Below, one piece after another: positions 22,188 to 30,389 of a stretch of 64,000 bases of DNA. Location of the stretch: positions 1 to 64,000 of the forward strand of contig JACQZN010000060.1 of assembly GCA_016213845.1 (NCBI GenBank). Reading direction: 5' to 3'. This stretch comes from Candidatus Wallbacteria bacterium (lineage in GTDB: Bacteria; Muiribacteriota; UBA6191; JACPRK01). Made by a program: the position numbers and the translations under genes. Position 1 is the stretch's first letter, and each line of letters begins with the position of its first letter. A model generated the notes under the pieces. It searched no databases. It saw nothing but the letters and a program-made list of their open reading frames with translations, and was not told the origin of the DNA.

Positions 22188-23018
22188 ATGTCCAGCAAGG
22201 TGAAGCCCTGGCCCAAGCTCGACTCCGAAGAGCTCGGCCACTATCGCGTGTTCCGGCTCCGCAAGCATCGCACGGTCAATCCGCGCACCAATGAGCCCCA
22301 GGAGCGGGTCGTCATCGAGGCGCCCGACTGGCTCAACGTGATCGCCCTGACGGAAGACGACAAGGTCGTCATGGTGCACCAGTACCGGCACGGGACCGAG
22401 GCCTCTTCCCTGGAGATCCCGGGCGGGATCGTCGATCCGGAGGACGAGAGCCTCGAGGCAGCGGCGCGCAGAGAGCTGCTCGAGGAGACCGGGTACGAGG
22501 CGCACGACTGGCGCTACCTCGGCCGAGTCCGGCCGAACCCGGCGATCCTGACCAATTACTGCCACACGTTCGTCGCCTCCGGAGCTCACAAGGTCCAGGA
22601 GCCGACTCCGGATGCGGGGGAGGATTTGCTCACGGAGCTGCTCCCCATGGAGGCGCTGCGCTCCCGCATCCTGGCCGAAGAGATTGACCATGCGCTAGTG
22701 CTGGCCGCGTTCTTCCTGTTCGAAGCGCTGCAGCACCAGGCCCGTCATGACAACCCGGTCGAGTTCCCGCTCGAGGGGACGCTCGATCTACACGCCTTCC
22801 GCCCCGAGGAAGTCGGAGACCTGGTGGGCGACTACGTGAGCGCCTGCAAGGAGAAGGGGCTGCGCGAGCTGCGCATCATTCATGGCAAAGGCAAGGGTGA
22901 GCTGAGGCGCACCGTGCACGCCATCCTGAAGCGCCACCCAGAGGTCAGCCGCTTCGAGCTGAGCGGCGAAGAAGCCGGCGGCTGGGGCGCGACGCGAGTC
23001 TGGCTGGACCCTCGATAA
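22188..23018 (+). CDS. Nudix hydrolase-Smr domain fusion
   Basis: 276 aa. The N-terminal domain (about 1-165) is Nudix, close to ADP-ribose/ADP-sugar pyrophosphatases; the box lies near residues 79-104 (PGGIVDP ... ARRELLEETGY), with one residue more than canonical between Gly and the first Glu. The C-terminal domain (about 195-275) is an Smr domain with LDLHAF and IIHGKGKGELR, the motifs of the MutS2/Smr nuclease family, and ends in GGWGATRVWL. ADP-ribose-type hydrolysis joined to an Smr nucleic-acid-binding or nicking domain is uncommon. ATG 22188 follows a GGGAGGTGACGTC Shine-Dalgarno. Confidence 0.9.
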   Translation: MSSKVKPWPKLDSEELGHYRVFRLRKHRTVNPRTNEPQERVVIEAPDWLNVIALTEDDKVVMVHQYRHGTEASSLEIPGGIVDPEDESLEAAARRELLEETGYEAHDWRYLGRVRPNPAILTNYCHTFVASGAHKVQEPTPDAGEDLLTELLPMEALRSRILAEEIDHALVLAAFFLFEALQHQARHDNPVEFPLEGTLDLHAFRPEEVGDLVGDYVSACKEKGLRELRIIHGKGKGELRRTVHAILKRHPEVSRFELSGEEAGGWGATRVWLDPR

Positions 23019-23082
23019 GGCAAGGGTCCCAGGCGTCCGCCGAACCCGCTCTGGCACACGGCCGAACCCCGGCCGTCGTTGG

Positions 23083-23110
23083 TCACTACTCGCTACTCAC
23101 TACTCGCTGC
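23083..23110. repeat. heptanucleotide tandem repeat
   Basis: Four heptads TCACTAC-TCGCTAC-TCACTAC-TCGCTGC stand in the gap before the inositol-phosphate synthase promoter. The motif is the complement of the GAGTAGY heptads at 28412 and 51721. Confidence 0.85.
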
Positions 23111-23134
23111 TGCCCCAACAACCGCGATTTTTGA

Positions 23135-23161
23135 TTGACTCGGCATGTTTCATGGTATAAT
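23135..23161 (+). promoter_or_regulatory. promoter of inositol-phosphate synthase gene
   Basis: TTGACT (-35), 15 bases, then the extended -10 TGG-TATAAT. The ATG follows about 80 bases downstream. Confidence 0.65.
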
Positions 23162-23241
23162 GCGCGCCTCTCGTTTTTCCCCGGGTCCGGGAGAGGGTTT
23201 TCGAGTCCGGACCGCGTCGTAGTTCGCAGATGGAGGCCAGG

Positions 23242-24546
<1,305 letters not shown>

Positions 24547-24695
24547 TCATCGCCCCGACTCCCCATCTCCGGGGAATTGGAGGCGCTCTTCCCGTTGCCC
24601 TGCCGGCACAACCTTCGCTGGTTGACCGGTAGCGGCGGAGGCACGCCATTGGCGTGCGGTCCGGGGGAGAGCGGCCCAACCCAAGGAAGCCCGTC

Positions 24696-26042
24696 ATGTT
24701 CCTCGAGCTGTTCAAGAGCCTGCTGTTCAAGTACTACGTCGGCAACGAACCCGACCGGTGGTTCCGACTCATCCGGAGCATCCCGCCGGAGTTCGTCAAG
24801 AAGGCCCAGGGCCGCGACTTCAAGGCCGTCGTGAAGCTGGTCGCGGAGCGCTCGCCCTTCTACCGCGAGAAGTTCAAGAAGCTCGGGATCGATCCGAGGA
24901 GTGTCGAGAAGCCCTCGGACCTGGGGGAGTTCTACACGACCTCGAAGGACTTGCTGGAGAATCCGCCGGAAGCCTTCTTGTGCGGAACGCCCCGGATCGG
25001 GTTCGAGACCACCGGAACCAGCTCCAACAAGAACAAGCGCATCTTCTTCTCCCAGGAGGAGATCGACAGCATCGCCAAGGACGCGCCCGCGGGGCTGCTT
25101 CTGCTGGGCCTGCGCCGCGGCGACAAGGTCTGCTCGACGATGCACAGCTCCTTCTGGAACGCCGGCTTCACGATCCGGGAGGCGATGAGGCACTTCGACT
25201 GCTTCTACGTCAACGCCGACAAGCTCCCACCGATCGAGTTCTACGAGCGCGCCCAGAGCTACAAGTTCGACGCCATCGTCTGCGAGCCGTCATGGCTGGT
25301 CCTCTACACGGAGCTCTGCAAGCAGCGCGGCGGGTTCTGGCCGATCAAGTTCTTCCTGGTGGGCGGCGAGAACATGACCGAGCATGCGCGCCGTTTCGTC
25401 GAGGAAGCCTGGAACTGCAACGTCTTCATCGGCTACGGCATGACCGAGACGTTCGGCTCCGTCGGCGTGGAGTGCCCCTCCAAGATGGGCTACCACATCA
25501 ACGAGTTCCACAACTGGTGCGAGATTCTCAAGCCTGACGCCGACGGCTACGGAGAGCTGGTCGTCACCACGCTGCAGCGCTCGACGATGCCGCTGTTACG
25601 CTACCGCACCTCGGACGTCACCCGGCTGATCGACGAGCCGTGCACCTGCGCCATCCCCAACATCCGCCGGATCGCCAAGATCCGCGGCCGCTCCGACGAG
25701 ATGATCAACTGCGGGATGGGCAACATCAGCCCGCCCATCTTCGAGTATGCCTTCGACGGCATCCAGGGGATCACCAACGACTGGCAGGTCGCCGTCAAGA
25801 AGGACGGTCCGCTCGATCTCATCGAGTTCCGCTTCGAGATCGCCAACGGCTCCTCCGCCGCCGAGCTGGAGAAGGTGGTCACGGACCAGTTCAAGACCCG
25901 CTACCCCGACTACTGGCGCAACGTCGAGATGGGCCTCTACAAGCTGGCCTGTCGCTTCGAGCCGCGCGGCACGCTCCGCAAGAAGCAGAAGCTGATCAAG
26001 GTCGTCGACGAGCGCCACGAGCTCTGGGAATCGAAGATCTAG
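24696..26042 (+). CDS. PaaK-like adenylate-forming enzyme (phenylacetate-CoA ligase family)
   Basis: 448 aa with AAGGAAG before the ATG. The ANL fold shows ETTGTSSNKNK (phosphate loop, near residues 104-115), IGYGMTETFG (A5-like motif), LLRYRTSDVTRLI and GRSDEMINCGMGNISP (hinge and C-terminal lid region), and ends in a lysine-rich RKKQKLIKV tail with the putative A10 lysine. The family activates carboxylic acids as acyl-adenylates and usually forms CoA thioesters. The substrate is not phenylacetate with any certainty, as no paa genes are nearby. It lies 149 bases after ino1, probably the same transcript. Confidence 0.85.
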   Translation: MFLELFKSLLFKYYVGNEPDRWFRLIRSIPPEFVKKAQGRDFKAVVKLVAERSPFYREKFKKLGIDPRSVEKPSDLGEFYTTSKDLLENPPEAFLCGTPRIGFETTGTSSNKNKRIFFSQEEIDSIAKDAPAGLLLLGLRRGDKVCSTMHSSFWNAGFTIREAMRHFDCFYVNADKLPPIEFYERAQSYKFDAIVCEPSWLVLYTELCKQRGGFWPIKFFLVGGENMTEHARRFVEEAWNCNVFIGYGMTETFGSVGVECPSKMGYHINEFHNWCEILKPDADGYGELVVTTLQRSTMPLLRYRTSDVTRLIDEPCTCAIPNIRRIAKIRGRSDEMINCGMGNISPPIFEYAFDGIQGITNDWQVAVKKDGPLDLIEFRFEIANGSSAAELEKVVTDQFKTRYPDYWRNVEMGLYKLACRFEPRGTLRKKQKLIKVVDERHELWESKI

Positions 26043-26052
26043 GCCGGAGGTT

Positions 26053-26098
26053 GTCCTTCGACACGGCTGCTTCCGCAGCCTGCTCAGGATGAGCGGGG
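26053..26098. repeat. dispersed palindromic repeat (CTTCGACA...TCAGGATGAGC type)
   Basis: TCCTTCGACACGGCTGC, then TTCC, then GCAGCCTGCTCAGGATGAG: inner inverted arms GGCTGC/GCAGCC plus the CTTCGACA...TCAGGA halves. It belongs to the same family as the repeat inside tatC. Confidence 0.75.
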
Positions 26099-26121
26099 AG
26101 CGGAGTGCGCGTCGTTATCCC

Positions 26122-26163
26122 TGCTCGATTCTCGATTCTCAATTCTCAATTCTTGGTTCTTGA
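26122..26163. repeat. heptanucleotide tandem repeat
   Basis: Six heptads: TGCTCGA-TTCTCGA-TTCTCAA-TTCTCAA-TTCTTGG-TTCTTGA. Lower GC than the surroundings. Confidence 0.85.
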
Positions 26164-26217
26164 TTCCCCCCGCGTGCATTCCAGCTTCTGCGGCAGCACA
26201 TTCTCTGCTGAGAAGCG

Positions 26218-26421
26218 ATGGATGAGAGCGAAGCCGGCCGCGAACGTTCCCTGCGCATCTGCGTGGCGCTGGGGCTCTTCCGCGGAGTCGTCATCGCCGT
26301 GCTCTTCGGGTTCTGCGTGATCGCGGCGATCCTGGAGCCACCGCAGGGGCCCGGGGGGCGAGAGTCGGCCTGGAGTGACGAGTTCGAGCTGCGCACGTGG
26401 CCGGAGCAGAGCGCCCGGTAG
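26218..26421 (+). CDS. small single-pass membrane protein (67 aa)
   Basis: An acidic N-terminus (MDESEAGRERS) is followed by one hydrophobic helix (RGVVIAVLFGFCVIAAIL) and a short polar tail. There is GAGAAG just before the ATG. No family recognised. It is convergent with the transporter gene, six bases away. The membrane helix and start context favour a real gene, but the short length leaves doubt. Confidence 0.45.
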   Translation: MDESEAGRERSLRICVALGLFRGVVIAVLFGFCVIAAILEPPQGPGGRESAWSDEFELRTWPEQSAR

Positions 26422-26426
26422 GCGAC

Positions 26427-26774
26427 TCAGCTTCCGCCGATCAGCACGACACCCAGGACGATGAAGGCCACGCCGATCCAGCGGCGGCTGTGCACGCGTT
26501 CCTTCAGCAGCCAGCTCGAGAGAACCGTGATGAGGACATAGTCGAGGCTCATCAGCGGATACGCGACCGACAGGTCCGCACGGTTCAGAACCAGCATCCA
26601 GACGCAGAAGTGGGCGATGAAGGCGGCCACGCCCAGCCAGAGGATCGGGTGACCCAGGGGGCCGGAGAGGGGCCCCTTCTTCCCAGCCTCGTCGCGCCGC
26701 GCGGCCACCCGGAAGCAGAGCTGACCGACGGTCACCAGACAGACGCAGGCCAGGATGAGGCCGTAGATGCTCAC
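26427..26774 (-). CDS. half-size DMT/SMR-like transporter subunit
   Basis: 115 aa from a GTG that overlaps the TGA of the upstream gene (GTGA). Four predicted helices and the EamA/SMR-type C-terminal signature YPLMSLDYVLITVLSSWLLKERV...WIGVAFIVLGVVLIG. The size and pairing fit a two-subunit DMT transporter such as ArnE/ArnF, a flippase for a lipid-linked sugar. The cargo here is unknown. Confidence 0.8.
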   Translation of the reverse strand: MSIYGLILACVCLVTVGQLCFRVAARRDEAGKKGPLSGPLGHPILWLGVAAFIAHFCVWMLVLNRADLSVAYPLMSLDYVLITVLSSWLLKERVHSRRWIGVAFIVLGVVLIGGS

Positions 26775-27301
26775 TTGTCGGCCTCCCCGAGGATCAGGAG
26801 CGTGCCGACGAGGATCGAGCCAATACCCAGGACATGCATCCAGCCCGCGTGCTCTCCCAGCACGTAGGTGCTGGCGACCAGGATGGTCACCTGCGAGAGG
26901 CTGGAGAGCGGGAAGGCCAGCGAAAGATCCAGACGAGCCAGCACCGCCAGCCAGATGGGGAACTCGAGCCCGGTGCAGACATAGGCGAAGATGGACCAGC
27001 CGTTACCGGCCGCCGCGCCGATGGTCTCCAGCTCCGAAAGGCCGGTTCCCGCAGCGCTGGCGCCCAGCTTGAAGCCGATTTGAGCGGCCGTTTCCAGCAG
27101 AATCCAGCAGCCGAGCAACATCCAGCCCGTCCACGAGACGGTCTTGGCGCGAGACGTGACCTCCGGAAGCTCCGGGAGGATGTCGGCCAGCTCGGCTTCG
27201 GCGTCCCGCTCCCCGAGCGCCGTCAACCCTCCTGCCTGGCTCTCGAGCGCCAGGGCAGGGCGCCCCACCGCCGCCTTCGACTCTCTATCGCTTCGTGTCA
27301 T
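26771..27301 (-). CDS. half-size DMT/SMR-like transporter subunit with N-terminal extension
   Basis: 176 aa from the ATG at 27301. A ~65-residue soluble N-terminus precedes four predicted helices ending FPLSSLSQVTILVASTYVLGEHAGWMHVLGIGSILVGTLLI, the DMT/SMR pattern. It is paralogous to the partner gene it overlaps, so the two probably form a heterodimer. The cytoplasmic extension is unusual for this size class. Confidence 0.75.
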   Translation of the reverse strand: MTRSDRESKAAVGRPALALESQAGGLTALGERDAEAELADILPELPEVTSRAKTVSWTGWMLLGCWILLETAAQIGFKLGASAAGTGLSELETIGAAAGNGWSIFAYVCTGLEFPIWLAVLARLDLSLAFPLSSLSQVTILVASTYVLGEHAGWMHVLGIGSILVGTLLILGEADK

Positions 27302-27334
27302 GCCGCTGCCCCCAAGCCCACCGGACAAACCAGC

Positions 27335-27343
27335 ATTTTACCA
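27335..27343 (-). promoter_or_regulatory. extended -10 for the DMT pair
   Basis: TGG-TAAAAT on the minus strand lies 33 bases upstream of the ATG at 27301. Confidence 0.5.
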
Positions 27344-27386
27344 CACGCAACGAGGCGCCCAGCCCGAAACGCCGCGCAGCTGGGGC

Positions 27387-28391
27387 TCACCCCACCGCGC
27401 GTGACAGCACGGGCAGCGACACGTCGTGGCGAAAGCCGATGTCGAAGTGGCCGCCGTCGAACTCCTCGTGCACGAACGGGATGCGGTGCTGCTCGAGGCG
27501 ACGGGCGAGGATGCGGGCGCCCAGATGCAAGTTGAACTCGTCCTTTACACCGCAGTCGAACCAGGCCAGCCGGAGCCCCAGCAGCGCGTTCCGGTGCTTC
27601 TCCACGAGCCGGACCGGGTCCCAGTCGAGCCACCGCGACCAGACAGACGGGATCAACTCGGCGGTCTCCAGATCGATCGGGAGCTCGATCGCGGGCTGAC
27701 GGCCTTTGGGCGACGGCGAATAGGCCGCCGCCATCGCGACGGTGTTGAGCGCGGCGTGGGCACTGGCGTCCGGCTTACGATCCTGGCGAAAGGTCTTGAT
27801 GAACTTCTTCAGCCCGCCCGCCTTGGCCAGCGGCGTGACCGCCTTGTAGAAGTCCGGAACATAGCACTGCTCGAAGGCCATGTCGCCGCTATGACAGGCG
27901 AAGGCCCCGAACACGTCGGGCCGCCGCATCGCCAGGATCACGGACCCGTACCCTCCGCTCGATTTGCCGAACACCCCTCGGTGTGCAGGCTCGGCCAGCG
28001 TGCGATAGCGGGCGTCCACGAACGGCACGAGCTCGTCACACAGGTAGTCCTCGTAGCGGCCATTGGCGGCCGAGTTGATGTACTGACTGCCCCCCAGGTA
28101 CGTCATGCAGTCCGGCATTGCCACGATGCACTCGGGCATCTTCCGCGTCGCCACCAGCCGATCCAGCTGCAGCGGCAAGTTCTCCTTGAACGCATGGACG
28201 TTCAGCAGCATCACGCCGCTGCCCGTGAACCCCGTCAGACACCAGAGCACCGGATACCGGCGCTTCGGAGACGTGCCATAAGACGGCGGCAGCCAAACGG
28301 GCAGCTTCCGCACGTGCGGGTCCTTCCACGGGTTCCCTTGCAAGACCCGGCTCTCCACCGTTTCCACGACGACCTGGCCGCTGTTTTTCAC
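27387..28391 (-). CDS. alpha/beta-hydrolase esterase (esterase D/enterochelin esterase-like)
   Basis: 334 aa from GTG 28391. YPVLWCLTGFTG is the oxyanion region, GKSSGGYGS the nucleophile elbow (Ser near residue 145), DCGVKDEFN holds the acid, and EEFDGGHFD the catalytic His. The order and spacing match the Esterase D/Fes superfamily. It has no signal peptide, so is cytoplasmic. Substrate unknown; carbohydrate esters and S-formylglutathione are family options. It is divergent from the RING membrane protein across a gap rich in heptad repeats. Confidence 0.85.
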   Translation of the reverse strand: MKNSGQVVVETVESRVLQGNPWKDPHVRKLPVWLPPSYGTSPKRRYPVLWCLTGFTGSGVMLLNVHAFKENLPLQLDRLVATRKMPECIVAMPDCMTYLGGSQYINSAANGRYEDYLCDELVPFVDARYRTLAEPAHRGVFGKSSGGYGSVILAMRRPDVFGAFACHSGDMAFEQCYVPDFYKAVTPLAKAGGLKKFIKTFRQDRKPDASAHAALNTVAMAAAYSPSPKGRQPAIELPIDLETAELIPSVWSRWLDWDPVRLVEKHRNALLGLRLAWFDCGVKDEFNLHLGARILARRLEQHRIPFVHEEFDGGHFDIGFRHDVSLPVLSRAVG

Positions 28392-28411
28392 GCCCGGAGC
28401 GTAGCACCCTC

Positions 28412-28439
28412 GAGTAGCGAGTAGCGAGTAGTGAGTAGT
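28412..28439. repeat. heptanucleotide tandem repeat (GAGTAGY)
   Basis: Four heptads GAGTAGC-GAGTAGC-GAGTAGT-GAGTAGT in the divergent gap between the esterase and the RING protein genes. Confidence 0.85.
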
Positions 28440-28470
28440 GGGGCTCGAGGGAACCGAGCCCCCCCCTTGC

Positions 28471-28512
28471 TCACTCCTCAAGCCTCACTCCTCAAGCCTC
28501 AAGCCTCACTCC
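28471..28512. repeat. heptanucleotide tandem repeat (TCAMKCC type)
   Basis: Six heptads TCACTCC-TCAAGCC-TCACTCC-TCAAGCC-TCAAGCC-TCACTCC, directly upstream of the promoter at 28522. Confidence 0.85.
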
Positions 28513-28521
28513 TCTCCCGGG

Positions 28522-28530
28522 TGGTACATT
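28522..28530 (+). promoter_or_regulatory. extended -10 for RING membrane protein gene
   Basis: TGG-TACATT lies 37 bases upstream of the ATG at 28568. Confidence 0.45.
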
Positions 28531-28567
28531 CCTTCCGGCGCGTGGCCTGCGCGCGCCAGGAGGCGGC

Positions 28568-29326
28568 ATGACACTCGATCAGCTTCCCGAGTTCCTCGTC
28601 ACGGCTTTCTCGGCCGCAATCCGGATCTTCGACGACCCCCCGGAACCGACGGCCCCCCAGCTGTTCCTCGGACACTTCCTCTACATCTTCTACATCCCGC
28701 TCTATCTCGCGCTGCTCGGGGCGCGCTCGCTGTTCGTCGACTTTCGCGGATGGCTTCTACCCAGGTTCGGACGGCGACTGGCCGAGGGTATCAATCGCCT
28801 CTGCACGCTGTTGCTCGCGGGCTTTCTGCCGGGCTGGATAACCACGTTTGTCGTCTGGATGTGGTACCCGAACCTGACCACCGAGCAAGGCCTGTTGGCC
28901 GGTTACGGCGTCGTCGCCGCCTTCGTGGTGCTCTACAACCTCCTGGTGCTCCGCAACGTGTCCGGCCTCACCGAGCTCCTGGGGCGGGGGTACTGGCACG
29001 CAGTGCCGCTCGGCGGCTTCTTCCTGGGCTTCTACATCGGGCTGTTCCTGCTGAGCGCCGAGGCACTGCTGGCAGCACTGACCTTCCTCTTGGCGCCTCT
29101 GGGCGCGGCCCTCATCCTTCCATTTGCCGCAAGCTCCATGGTTGCCCCGCGTGAAACCGGCGCCCGCCCCCCGGACTGCGCTCTCTGCGCCGAAACCGTC
29201 GAACTGGCCCAGGTCACCTGTGCCAAGTGCGACGCCAGCTATCACCCCGAATGCTGGGAGCACTCCGAAGGCTGCGCCCGCAAGGCCTGCCGCTCCTCGG
29301 GCGCAGCCTCGGCGGCCCTAGGGTGA
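28568..29326 (+). CDS. polytopic membrane protein with C-terminal prokaryotic RING finger
   Basis: 252 aa with GGAGGC before the ATG. Four to five hydrophobic helices span residues ~35-190. The C-terminus carries a zinc-binding pattern C204-x2-C207, C218-x2-C221, H226-x2-C229, C236-x4-C241, ending HPECWEHSEGC. This matches the prokaryotic RING finger family 1 layout (paired Cys, then HxxCW, then GCxxxxC). Such RING-like modules are known in bacteria with ubiquitin-like or membrane-associated systems, but the role here is unknown. Its stop overlaps the GTG of the following glycosyltransferase (GTGA). Confidence 0.8.
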   Translation: MTLDQLPEFLVTAFSAAIRIFDDPPEPTAPQLFLGHFLYIFYIPLYLALLGARSLFVDFRGWLLPRFGRRLAEGINRLCTLLLAGFLPGWITTFVVWMWYPNLTTEQGLLAGYGVVAAFVVLYNLLVLRNVSGLTELLGRGYWHAVPLGGFFLGFYIGLFLLSAEALLAALTFLLAPLGAALILPFAASSMVAPRETGARPPDCALCAETVELAQVTCAKCDASYHPECWEHSEGCARKACRSSGAASAALG

Positions 29327-30315
29327 ACGGTCCCTACGTGACGAGATCGTCGTCCCAGGCCGCTCTCCCCGGCCCGACGGCTCCTCGCCATTTGAGCGTC
29401 GTCGTCGTCACGCACAATTCCCAGACGACCCTGCCGGCGCTGCTCGATTCCATTCCCGCCGCCTGCGGGGAGCTCCCGCACGAGGTCTGGGTCGTCGATT
29501 CCGCCTCGACCGACGAGTCGGTCACCCGCGCTCGAGCCCACCCCACGTCCCCGCACCTCCTGGAGCTGCATGAGAACCTGGGCTACGGTTTCGCACTGAA
29601 CGCGGGAGCAGCGGCAAGTCGTGGCACCCACCTGGCTCTCGCCAATGCGGACCTGGAGCTGGCTCCCGGGTGTCTGGCGCGTCTGGTGGATGCGGTCGAC
29701 ACGGACCGGACCGTCTCCGCCGCCGGACCGCTGCTGCGCACTCGCGACGGCCGGCCGGCGCGCTCGGCCTGGGGATTCTGCAGGCTGGCTCCCCTGGTGG
29801 CCTCGGCGCTCGGTCTGGACGGCCGGCTGGGGTTCGACCCCGCGCTACACTGGGGCCGGGAGCCGGCCGTCTGGCCGGAACCGGGCGGCGCCTGCGACGT
29901 GATCGCCGGCGCGCTCATGGTGTGCCGCCGGGAGGTCTGGGAACGCGTCGGCCCGTTCGACGAGGGCTACTTTCTCTTCTGGGAGGATGACGACTGGTGC
30001 CGGCGCGGCGCCAGCCTGGGCCTGCGTGCCTGCTACTGCCCAGAGGCTGTCGCCACGCACCTGGGCGGGGCCAGCACCGCGTTGCGGCAGGACCTCGACA
30101 TTCTCTACCTCGAGAGCCTCCACCGCTATGTGCGGAAGCACCATGGTCGAGCGGCGGCCGTGATGCTCTGGAGTTGCCAGCTCGCCATGGCGCTCCTACG
30201 GGCCGGGAAATCAGTCCTGGCCAGTCCCGGCCCCCCCGGGCAGCGGGGCACGGAGGCCGGCCGGCAGCGGCTGGACTGGCTGCTGGGCCGCGCCCGCGTC
30301 GCGGCGCCCAGGTAG
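29323..30315 (+). CDS. GT2 family (rhamnosyltransferase-like) glycosyltransferase
   Basis: 330 aa from the GTG overlapping the RING-protein stop. LSVVVVTHNSQTTLPALLDSI opens the GT-A fold. WVVDSASTDES, NLGYGFALNAGAAASRG and LANADLEL (metal-binding region) follow, with FDEGYFLFWEDDDWCRR at the acceptor/catalytic end. The pattern is that of WbbL-like rhamnosyltransferases. The C-terminal helix region (LWSCQLAMALLRAGKSVL) may touch the membrane. Confidence 0.9.
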   Translation: MNGPYVTRSSSQAALPGPTAPRHLSVVVVTHNSQTTLPALLDSIPAACGELPHEVWVVDSASTDESVTRARAHPTSPHLLELHENLGYGFALNAGAAASRGTHLALANADLELAPGCLARLVDAVDTDRTVSAAGPLLRTRDGRPARSAWGFCRLAPLVASALGLDGRLGFDPALHWGREPAVWPEPGGACDVIAGALMVCRREVWERVGPFDEGYFLFWEDDDWCRRGASLGLRACYCPEAVATHLGGASTALRQDLDILYLESLHRYVRKHHGRAAAVMLWSCQLAMALLRAGKSVLASPGPPGQRGTEAGRQRLDWLLGRARVAAPR

Positions 30316-30389
30316 CAGGGCGTTGCCCGGATCGCTCTTCGGGCCTATCCTTGGAGAGGTTCGTATCGTCTGAAGAGCATGGCGAGTCG

